Shown here: positions 46,750 to 56,061 of the stretch, piece after piece | Layout: every line of letters begins with the position of its first letter | How positions within the stretch are numbered: the stretch's first letter is position 1 | Assembly (NCBI GenBank): GCA_024663395.1 | Contig: JANFAH010000009.1 | Location: 1,240,001-1,304,000, forward strand | Direction of reading: 5' to 3' | Source of the DNA: Pisolithus tinctorius | Taxonomy: Eukaryota > Basidiomycota > Agaricomycetes > Boletales > Pisolithaceae | DNA length: 64,000 bases | Position numbers and translations under genes: made by a program | The notes under the pieces: model-generated | The model's database searches: none | Seen by the model: only the letters and a program-made list of their open reading frames with translations | What the model was told of the DNA's origin: nothing

Positions 46750-49198
46750 TCAAATGTAAAACATGGAATTCTTTAGATCTGGATGTACGCCTGCAGCCCA
46801 TGCTTTCACCGCATCGTTGTACACTTTACGCCTAGCCTCTTCCTTTGCTTGCCTAGAGTGACCACTCCCTCTCGAGACCAGAGTGCTCGACTTGTCGTCT
46901 GCTTTGAGGAATTCGTTGAGGTAGCAGCGACCACGTTTGCATGCCAAATCGGCATAATAGGCTGCAGGTACGAGACTCACGGCCTGGGTCGCACGCGCAT
47001 ACAAATAACTTGCAGTGTTTAGACCTTGTTGAACTTCGTCGGCCTCGAGTTTGTTCTCATCGTACACCACGGTGTAACGGGTGCCTTTGACATCGCCCTG
47101 GAGGCCTGCGTGTGCTTGGAGGTAAAAATCGAAATCAAAGCTGAGACATCATCAGGTGAGGCACACGGCTTGTTGGTGCAAGAAACACGTACACGGATAT
47201 GATGCCCTTATCGACGATGGTTCCGGGGCCAAACTCGGGACCGACGAGAAAGAATTTCATATGGTGGCATTTCCCGCAGATGATGATGGTCAGCGCAGGG
47301 CGATACGGCTTCCCCCGGTTAGCATCGGAAGGCACACGCCGGAAGGCATCCAAGATACCAGGGAGTTCCTCTTCCAAAACCTTGTCGAACTGACTCTGTT
47401 AGGGTACAGGAGTCGATGATACTCGGGGACAAATTGAGAACGACGCATACCTCCGATACACCGCTGCGATATACGAAGACGCGATCCGGTAAGGTTTTAC
47501 TGACCTGTCGATACTGGTGCAATCTTTCGGTGATCATTCCAGCCAAATCGGCAATCATCTGGAATTTGATGAGTTAGAGGGAAAATGTCAGGAATAAGGC
47601 GTACCTCTTTCTTTGATTCCTGGCAACGTAAACTCGCGGGGAATTGGACGAATCTATCGTCAACACTTCCCACAACCGCAGCAATAGATGGAGTGCCTTC
47701 AAGGCTACCTGGACTCGGGTGGGTTACGTCCATACCCAATACCATTGTCTTTTCCCGCGTGAGCCATTTGGTGCTTGCGGGGTCCAGTAAGTGGTTAATA
47801 CCACCTAACTTGATGTTGAGTTTAAGAGCAACGTTCGAGAAGTACTGATCCTGCTTGGGCCGATCCCTCAAAACCTTCTCAATTAACATGTGAAGGGTGT
47901 GTACTCCCAGGACCATGTCACACAGCCGCTTGATGCCTGGGTAAATGAAATTATCCCGTCCCGACAAGAGTACGAGGATAAAGGACGGTTTTTCACGTGG
48001 ATTGTTGCTTTCGACGATAGTCTGACGGATCATATCGAGAGCCCGTTGGCGGTTGGGATCCTCTACCTGCGGCGGAAGCTGGGGAGTGAATAAAATTTTG
48101 GGATCCTTCTCCACCTTCATACCGCTACGCCGGCACTTCTGGGCAAACCCTTGCCATACTGACGTCAAGGCTTGGTCATTGGGATTGCCATCGAAGGCTG
48201 GTCGGCCATCGAGAACCACAAGAACACACCACGATTTAACCGTCGCGCCTTGATGGAACTCAACGTCCAAGATGTTCCAGCTACCGTCTCTGACATTCGG
48301 ACGACGACCGGCGGCGTAGTTGACTTCTGGCGGCGGCAATTTCCGAGCGGGAACAACAGCCATGTTATAATCACCGCCAACGTCGCCTTTGCTCCCGATA
48401 TGGACTCCATTGTGGGAAGCATGAGATTGCAATACTAGATTGTATGCCGCCATTACGAGTGAGAGGTCATAGTCGCGGGGTGATCCTTTACCATTCAGGA
48501 ATCTAACAGGACGTGAACCCAACTTCTGTAAGCAAGCCGGAACGAATTCACCTGTCCAATTCACGGTTGTTCAGCTTGTGTTTCAACCCAAACTTGAACG
48601 TGTATGTATCCTGGGGCGAGGAAGGCCGAGTCTCGCCCTCTTCAGTGAATATGACTGGAACCTCCAACGACGGTGGAAGTTCCTTGGCCGAAATCAACCT
48701 GGCACTCTTGTCGTGGGCGATGAACGGCACGAATTCGCGCCATTGAGGATGTTCGCTTTGCTCCAAGAGAGTAAAAAGTCTTGCACGTTCCTGTTTAGGA
48801 AACTTGTCTGGTGTGATTTCGACGGCGTAATCATAGATGAGCTGCTTTTTGAACTTGACTGCGAAGAAGTTCGCCCCCACTGTGATTGGAATTCCCAGTG
48901 TGCCAAAACCGGGGCAATGGGGACGCTCTGGCTTGTACGGCAGCTTCTTCAGAACCTGTACAAGTGCGTCTGAGATCTGAAGGCGTTTGTCAACAGGTGC
49001 AGGGCTTCCAAAAATCCTGTCTCCAGGAGCCCCTGCACCTGTTGGCCCACCGCCTGGACCACCTTGTTGACCGCCGCCGCTTTGGACATAACCACCCTCG
49101 GAAACCCCTACCTCCAGACCCTCTGCCTTGGTTGCCTGAAAAACCTCCACTCCAGGCCCTCCACCTCCGTTGCCCGCGAAACTTCCTCTGTCGCTCAT
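46750..49198 (-). CDS. PAZ-less, catalytically altered Argonaute paralogue
   Basis: This is the duplicate of the gene at 42485-45825. Five exons (49198-48552, 48502-47605, 47558-47451, 47395-47193, 47140-46750) close in frame to 748 aa. The region equal to L1-PAZ-L2 of the sister (its 44190-44900, including one intron) is gone, and exons 2 and 3 are fused as GDVGGDYNMAVVPARKLP near 48372. The N, MID and PIWI domains remain. D474 and E515 are kept, but the third catalytic residue is Ser547 (VYRSGVSE; AGC for GAC) and the fourth is Arg640 (KGTRYTVV; cgt for cat). The conserved GKRHH is GKCHH and the following loop is shortened. The Gly-rich arm is short and partly out of the original frame. I infer no slicing and weak 3'-end guide anchoring; it may be a decoy or a young pseudogene with an intact frame. 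Confidence 0.93.
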
Positions 49199-49740
49199 AA
49201 TTGAAAGTCGAGGTAATGGCGAGAGTATGTGGACAAGAAACGTACAACAGTCGTACGACTGCGCTTCACGACTTTTTATACCTGTGTAGATTAGGGTCTA
49301 TCACGGGTGTACCCGGGCACTACCCGAGTCGTGCCCGCGAGTTCGTAAGAGGGTACTATCCCTCAAGGATAGTACGGGTAAGTCAACCCCTTACCCGTAC
49401 CCGCCTACCCATACTTACCCATAGCACCTGACCCACTGTGTACTACTCATGGGTGTCAACGCGGGCGGGTATCCGGGCAACCCCCCGTGATACACCCTAG
49501 TGCAAGCAGTCATTCGCCCATACCATCTTTGGACATATTCAGTTTACAAATTGCAGCAGTCGTACCGTCGTTTTCTATCACAAGTTCTATTATGTAGCAA
49601 GTATAGAGCCTATCGCAACGGGAGAATATGGGCCTGAGCCCTTAAGCCGCGAGGCAGTATTCAGTGGTACGAGTCCAATCAAACACGGACAGTGTGCATT
49701 GGGAATACGTGCTTCCTATGCCCTGCATTATGAACGCCTA
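49199..49740. other. Spacer between the second Argonaute and the CitE-like gene
   Basis: It holds the promoter of the PAZ-less Argonaute and the small inverted-repeat element at 49292-49500; the rest matches the equivalent spacer of unit 1. No coding feature is seen. Confidence 0.6.
49292..49500. mobile_element. 209-bp MITE-like element with terminal inverted repeats
   Basis: The left end (tagggtctatcacgggtgta) and the reverse complement of the right end (ctagggtgtatcacgggggg) match over about 30 bases with a few differences. The inside is rich in short acccg/cgggt motifs and can fold back on itself. The equivalent site upstream of the sister Argonaute is uninterrupted (acctgtgcaacctagtcatt), so this insertion came after the duplication. 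It has no coding capacity. It sits in the presumed promoter of the PAZ-less Argonaute, about 95 bp upstream of its ATG. Confidence 0.7.
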
Positions 49741-51237
49741 TCACGAAACCTTGGGGATTTCTAGCCCCGCGGCTCGTGCGAGTCGTATCGTGTTCTTGGC
49801 CTCATGGGGACCAGTCAGTGTTCCGCCACCTAAGTTGGAGGACGGAAATACCTGCTTTAACATAGGCGCATCGATCATTTCCTTTCCTCCATCCTCCGCT
49901 TCAAGGCCAAATGCTCCCTTTTCTGACGCGTAGGCTGCGTCCATTCGATGGATAATTTTGGCAGCGCGCAGGATCTCTGGTGACTTGTCATCAGCTGGCG
50001 TACGTAGCCGTTGTGGCAGTGTTGAAACCTTTCTCTGTCGGCAAGAACGTAGCATTCACAATCTCCACCTGTGCAGGGTGAATGACTTGCTGTATGCTAG
50101 ACCGTTAGCTGGACCCCAAACCGGATGACGGTCAGACCTTTCCGGTGAACCCCAATCGTCGTGCATCCTCGCATTCATCACGAAGGTACCCTGAATCCTT
50201 GTAATCTATACAAACCTGGATAGCGTTAGTCGCCTCGTGCCACGAAATGAAGTGATACGCATACCATGTCTATAGCCTCGAGTCCGGAAGCTTTGGCCGC
50301 AATAACGATCTGTGAACGCACGAAAAGAAGCTCCTGCCGTGACGTGGTCCGCACAACGGACGTATCTGCACAGTCTAAGTGACCCATAATTAACATGCAC
50401 CAGGAAGATTAGACGATGACTCTTACAATCTTCTGATGCGAACTGAGGAGTTGTTGAGCTGTCAGTCGGGAAAAGGAAGGAAGATACATGCCAGAAGTGC
50501 CCCGAGCTGTCCCCCTTTCTGCGCACCAAACTTAGATTTCCATTGTACAATCTCTCTGAGATTCCAGACTGAACGAGCACTTTCGATACTCGCCACAATG
50601 CGAGGCGGACACGAGGAAGTCGAATGTTCATGTATTGCGCGGGAAACATGGTCGAGATCCTCGGTTGAATGGATCTTGGGCAGAACTAGGGTGCCCACGG
50701 CTGGGGATTTGAGCTGGAGGCACGGTTACTCTCCAGTAGTCACCACTGCTTAGACATGACCCTTACTATTTCTGATATGTCACTCTCAAAGAATGGAGTG
50801 GTTACGTCGTTTACTCTAACCGCGACGCGTTTGGGAGTCGGGACTTTATCTGGAGGAATGCTCTGTTACCATTCCTTCGGGTTAACGAGTTTTAACGTAG
50901 CAGTATATGAAAACGAACGTCGAGGAAATGGCACAACCGCCGCCTGGCATTGTGCTTGTCCTGCGCGGAGGGAGGTACGCTGTCCTCCAAGTCGTAAATG
51001 ACGATATCGGGAGGTATGTCAAAAGACAAGGATTTTGCAAGCAGGCGATCCGACGTAGCGGGTACTGCAACCAACGCATTCAGCAATGAACCGCCGAGAG
51101 CAGCTTAGCATTCGCAGACCATACAGATACGAGCGTTGCAGGGGAAAGTATTGTGACCCATGCGAGGCACTCAACGAACGCCTGAATGGAATCACCCGGC
51201 CGCCATGGGGCGCACGTAAAGCAACGCTGATAACCAT
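49741..51237 (-). CDS. Citrate lyase beta subunit-like protein (CitE/CLYBL, HpcH/HpaI fold)
   Basis: This is a TIM-barrel CoA-ester lyase or synthase; CLYBL relatives act in mitochondria on malyl-CoA or citramalyl-CoA type substrates. From the ATG at 51237 (an upstream in-frame ATG at 51312 is possible) a basic leader, ISVALRAPHGGRVIPFRRSL, suggests mitochondrial import. About ten exons give RSYLYVPATSDRLLAKSL, DIVIYDLEDSVPPSAQDK, RVAVRVNDVTTPFFESDI, VGTLVLPKIHSTEDLDHV, IVASIESARSVWNLREIV, LGALLFASEDYCADTSVV and GKQVIHPAQVEIVNATF. These include the acidic metal ligands (E of IESA, D of SEDY). The exon join at LGALL-FASED requires a GC-AG intron (50443-50491). It ends AGLEIPKVS. Its last two exons are duplicated at 46159. 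Confidence 0.88.
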
Positions 51238-51930
51238 GGAGGGGGGAAATGCTGCCAGATTAGAGGCTCTTGATGCAAACTTGAGGCCCAGGCGCACGCC
51301 CAGTGGATGCATTGTAACTTGACTGGCGCTTGTGAAGTCGCGGTCAGTCGGTAAGCATGTAACACAATTTGCCGGCTTATATCAAAACCATTTCGCACTT
51401 CCTTCTTTCGATCCTCAGACAAGTCCCCTGGGTGATATGATATGATCTGATTTGTTTGGTCATTACAGGTAACCTCAAGCGAGGAGTTGAAGCGTTCTCC
51501 GGTTTGATGAGAAACGGGAGGTCTATATGTGCCTCTCTAGTAATTATTTGAATGTGTAATAAACGGTCAGAGCGGGTGTCTGATGGCAAAACCGCAGACG
51601 GTCGTTCATGGTTATCGTGGCTCGTGCTGGTCAATGCCAAAGCACCGGTTGCTATCAAAGTTCACGCTTGCCTTCCAACATCAACCCTGCTGTGTTTGCT
51701 GCCCTCCGTCACTTTGTGACTGATCGCCGGTCGTCCACGGTCGGTAGACATTTTCGCAGCAAAATGGATACAAAGATACATGTCATAATCGTACAAGATC
51801 GAGTGGACATAGTCCGGTGGCCGGTAGTCACGAAAAGTCAAGGCTTGGGCAACGTTCCTATCCAACATAGACAAACGTCTGCCATACCATCCACCCGCTG
51901 GATGTGATCCTTCTCCAACAACACATCAAA
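51238..51930. other. Upstream of the CitE-like gene; no gene recognised
   Basis: About 700 bp. The first part may include a longer leader of the CitE-like gene (in-frame ATG at 51312). The rest has open frames on both strands without recognisable motifs, then runs into the cullin relic. Confidence 0.45.
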
Positions 51931-52730
51931 TTACCAGCCCATGTTTGCACTGAGCACGTGAAGACCCCTCTTGAGCATGCTACGTACCTTTTTGACGTTT
52001 GATATATTTAGAGAAAATCTCTGAAAGAGCTGCCAGACAACCTTTTGGATTAAGGCCCAGCTCTTCATCGTTTTTTGTGCTTCCATGGTCCCAGGCAATG
52101 GACAAGATAAGCACACATACTTACGCTTTTCATTGACTGTCTTCAATACTTCCGTTGATTCAACTCCCGTCTCGACCCGGATGGGCTCGTTCAAATTCAC
52201 TCGGATCCTTGTTTGCTTGAAATCCAGAGACATGTCAGGAGGACATTCACATACGGGGCCAACACCAACGTCCCTGGGTCCAAGTCATACTGATCTGATG
52301 TGTGGTTGACTGTTATCTTATCCGTGCCTTGACAAGCGGCGGCGCAAGGGCCTGTACCAGGATATCCTTCTTGATCGCAGTAGCCACAACTAACTTATCC
52401 AGTGTCAGCGTATCGTGCTTGTTGTACTGAAGGAGCATGGTCATCAGATGTGAGCCTGTCATAAGGATATACCTCCTATCCAAGTAACCGGTTGTGAGCT
52501 CAGCCTTGGGATAGTTCTAGAGCCAAGTCAGCTTGCGACCATTGTATCTCATTTGATAGTACCTCTAAAAACATCCATGGTCTAGAGGATTTCGGATAGA
52601 GTGGTAAAGTCGGTATTGGGTAGGCGGAGAGGCCAACAATTGATTCCAAAAATCATCATGTCAAAGTTAACGCTTGTGCCGCCAGTGGCTCGTTGCATGA
52701 TGACCCGCGCACTGGGGGAACCTTAGGATG
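51931..52730 (-). pseudogene. C-terminal cullin relic (CUL1/CDC53 type)
   Basis: Read on the minus strand, cullin blocks occur in order. First come FGINCWPLRLPNTDF and NTDFTTLSEIL near 52640. Around 52350-52500 is LTTGYLDRRYILMTGSHLMT, then LLQYNKHDTLTLDKLVVAT and IKKDILVQALAPPLVKARIR. Around 52070-52210 is RIRVNLNEPIRVETGVESTE, then VLKTVNEKRKY. The winged-helix region near 52000 reads ALIQKVVWQLFQRFS, with the neddylation region degraded. Stops and frame changes separate the blocks, the N-terminal repeats are absent, and no promoter is evident. It is a truncated, decayed copy of a CUL1-like cullin whose intact parent must lie elsewhere. The ligase scaffold cannot be made from it. Confidence 0.8.
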
Positions 52731-52931
52731 CAGCGAGCAGAGCGAGGCATGTCGCCTTGGACTAATTTTCATATACACGCTGGTAACAGGCAAAGCACCA
52801 GAGAGATGGACCTTGGATCAACAAGCCAGGAAGGCACTCCGGATATAAGTTCACAAATTCCAGCCTCTCGCTTGGTCAAGCAACAAGTTCTCAAGTCACA
52901 GTCCTAAAACACAAAGAACATCTGCAATGTC

Positions 52932-55745
52932 TTATTTCCCAATCATACCAGTCCAGTCAAACTTATCATATTTCTTCCTGAACTGCGTTCTCCGGTCCAT
53001 GTTATACCGAAAATCGATCCCTCCTGGGTCTCCGCCAGCGCCTAGGCTCCACATCCATTACATTGCCTATGATCTCGCCTGCGAAAGTACCTGTCCACTT
53101 GTCAACTCCGTGTCTTCGTAGCAAGCAACAAACAACATACCTCGGGAATTCACCTCCGCCCTTGTCACCTTCGTCCACGATGCCGTCTTCCTCACCTGCG
53201 GCTGCGGACTCACCCGTCCCTTCGATGACGTGTCCGTAGCCACGCTCACCTTTGTGGTCGAACTGAACCATGAAATACGGGAGGTTGGGGACCATGGCAC
53301 GCCTGAAACCACCGGGTCGCTTGGAGAAGTCGATCAGTTTCTTGTGCTGCGACCACTCCGTTTCGGAGGCAAGAATCGATTCCTGAGCTTTGGGTCAGTC
53401 ATATGTGTTAAAGATAGAGAAGAGCGTGACCTTGAAATACTGCGGAATGTCATCGTATTGCTCCCAAGGCAAAGGCACACATTCAATAAACGTGTGCTTC
53501 TGCCACTTGAGATTGATCACAGTTTCATAGAAAACAACCCCTTTCTCTTCCTCCGCAAACATTTGCATAATGCTTTTCATAAAGTTCTGTGTCAAGCATT
53601 AGTCAATATTCCCACACAAACTTCAAGCTACAGTACCCGAACTTCATCCCAAACATCGTCATCAGCTTCTAACATTGACAAGTGATGCTGAATGGGAACG
53701 ATAAGACAGTGACCTTCTAGCAGCTCCTCGGTAAGCGTGCAAGAAAGGTAAGCACGGGTACCCATTGCGATTACCGGAGCTTTTGGGGGTGAATCGTCTT
53801 CTCCATAACAGAAGGGACAAGTTGCTAACACTTTCTGCGTGCGCTTGTAGTCTGATACGTGCATGAGTGGGACATGACACAGCATGCGGATGAGGTACTT
53901 CACCATGTACAGCAAATTGTCGCTTCATTGCGTCAGAGCGCATCTTTTGCCGTCCGAGGCGCTCAGCATTATCGTCCATATACTCGAGGTCGTTCTTGTA
54001 CATCCACCTGTCAGATTTCGTTACCAATGTAGACAAGTCCGCGACACTCACTTCAAACTTGCCGTCGCCCATAATAGCTTTGGCGAAACTGAGCATCCAA
54101 GTTCTTCTGGTCCTGTGATACCAGCTTCGAAACGTTCTTGTCGCAACATCTCTCTCAGAGTTATCGTGTCGTCATCAGGCATTGTACCGCACGATTTCTC
54201 CTGTCTTAGGGTCACGGGTTTCGAACTGCACAGGAGCTGTCAATGACTATTTGCAGTTGGGAATTAATGCAGTACCTTCTCCTTTTTCTTCCGGTTTCCT
54301 GGCGGTAGGGTTGCATCGTTTTCGCCACGCCCAACGTCGTAAAGTTTTCCACGAGCGTCAAGTGTCGGAAGCACCTCAACTTTCGTCCTAACAACCGGTT
54401 CCCCAGGCTCGCCATTTGCCCTACGTAATTCCTCTTCGTACTCTCGTTCCAACTGTTCGGCATTTGGCGCATTCATAAGCTTTGCACGGAGCACTTTTGC
54501 CTGTAATTTATTTAATGACGAGGGTGACATGGGTCGACTCGTAGGCACTGCAGCTACAGAAGGTGCCATCACTGTTGGGATCGGAGTATGCGACTGTTGG
54601 AACGGTGACGCAGCTTGAGACGGGAGACGGAGGGAGTCGAACTGCCGACTAGCAGGCGGGTTTTGCGGAGCAGGTGATGGTGTGGCAGGCGTATTACCAT
54701 TTGTAGAGCCAGGGCGGCGGAATGACGAACTTCTGCTCGATGCACCACTAGCTCCTATGTCAGTGAAGATAAACCGTTGCTCTCCTTTCACGTCGCGCGC
54801 CTTTCCCTTGTCCTTTTGACCACCACCTCTCTGTGCACTGCGTCGTCCCTCACGTTCGTCGAGGATACGGCGTTCTTCCTTGGCCTCTTCGAACTGCTTG
54901 CATTGTACCGAAGCGTTCCAACGCTACTTCCTCAACGGGGCGATTTTCCTCTTCCTGCAGCTTCGTACACTCGGCGCAGGCGCATCATACGCCAGCTGGA
55001 CCCAGGTCCACCTGGAGTAATAGATTTCGGAGGCGGGGGTGCAGATGCAACGACTTGGTCACCCTGATGGCCAGCTCGGAACTCAGGGTTTAGTTCCCGT
55101 GAGCTAATCTTTGGCTAAACTCGGCTGTGAGCGAACGGAAGTTGCAAGGAATTGAAAGGCCAACTTCATCTATATTCGGTTTCTCTGGTTTGTTGCGCTT
55201 CTTTTCTGTACCCAAAGACGAGAAAAAGTCGACAGCACCTCCAAGAGTTCGTCCACTTCCCGAAGGCTCGCCGTACCCGTCAGTTAGAGAATCATCCGTG
55301 GTGGGGAATTGTTGAGCGGGAGGCCGGGAAGCTCGGCGCTGCTCGAAATCGGTTCAAGCATCCAGTCGTCACGTTTCAGTTTGCTTTCTGTTACCAAGGC
55401 CGGCGGCAGGGGTGGGTCCGATTCAGAGGCCTGAGCCCGAGACGTCAATTTCAAGCCTCTCGCCGTTGGAATATCCGTAGCAAGAACCTGTGTTTGTGCG
55501 TCGTGAAAATTTAAAAGATATTCTCCACTATTAGTTCGTACCCGCTCTCCGTCGAGGTCAATGTTCTTCTCCACCCACATGTCGTCACTTGGATCGTCGT
55601 CGGTGATGTGAAGGGCATCGCGTTCGCTGTGTTTGCGTCTTTTGCTTTGTTCATGGCTCGACTTGTGTTTTTTCTTCTTTCCTTCGCTGTCTTTGTCGCG
55701 GCTTCGTTTGTACTTCGACGAACGCTTGTCGCTGTCCCCGCCCAT
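52932..55745 (-). pseudogene. CWF19: CWF19 (CwfJ) splicing factor homologue with multiple frameshifts
   Basis: CWF19 is a spliceosome-associated protein of the late or intron-lariat complex. The N-terminus MGGDSDKRSSKYKRSRDKDS (55745) is followed by LGGAVDFFSSLG, KISSRELNPEF and GPGSSWRMMRLRRVYE. Then come RPVEEVALERFG, KGEQRFIFTDIG, DDDTITLREMLRQERF and NDLEYMDDNAERLGRQKMRS. The CwfJ C-terminal domains follow, with ATCPFCYGED, EGHCLIVPIQHHLSM, MEPRR-type VEPRRWRRPRR, and a final KKYDKFDWTGMIGK. The order is complete, but the frame is broken at about seven places (near 55300, 54960, 54895, 54180, 54098, 54090 and 53015), nearly all as one extra base. Either this copy is recently inactivated or the local sequence has insertion errors. 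The C-terminal third between 54050 and 53040 is clean and properly spliced. Confidence 0.75.
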
Positions 55746-56061
55746 GGTCAATGAACACACTGAAATTGGGACCAAAACCGCCTCGAAACTAATGGCGACA
55801 ATCCACCATAACGGGCAGTTTTCCGTCAAATTTCTTAGCTTATTTATTTAGCGCAGAAGCCCTGTTCATGATGCGTGACTGTAGCTGCGCTCCCTTCATC
55901 GACACCGTTACCCAAACAATTCGTGCTCAAATCATACTAATGGCATTCTGGGGGGCTTACCGGGCCGAATGACGCACACCTAATCCAAATCCGAAATACA
56001 GCATTACGGGAAAGCAACCTCTAAATAACGATACATGGTACGCGCTGGCGCAAGATAGTAA
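55746..56061. other. Short spacer
   Basis: This 316-bp spacer should hold the promoter of the CWF19 homologue and the 3' end of the polymerase-subunit gene upstream. No coding feature is seen. Confidence 0.5.

Larger units (their letters stand above)
42375..50000. repeat. Tandem segmental duplication carrying the Argonaute gene
   Basis: Unit 1 spans about 42375-46640 and unit 2 about 46645-50000. Both begin with the same downstream sequence (cagaagag, then ctttacttatagtacatgtc), then the Argonaute 3' end (stops at 42485 and 46750), the gene, its 5' flank and the last two exons of the CitE-like gene. In unit 1 the CitE part stops near 46632; in unit 2 it continues into the whole gene. Unit 2 has lost the PAZ-coding block and gained the element at 49292; unit 1 has an insertion near 46335 and a duplicated mini-exon at 43351. 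Confidence 0.9.

Noticed and set aside
49292..49500. CRISPR-like or telomere-like repeat, from the many acccg words
   Set aside because: There are no evenly spaced identical repeats with unique spacers, and the words are arranged as one inverted-repeat element with an empty site in the sister copy.
54895..54960. Reading the CWF19 frame breaks as ordinary introns
   Set aside because: The bases that would be removed (16-77 nt) encode conserved family sequence (RPVEEVALERFG), so single-base insertions explain the data better.
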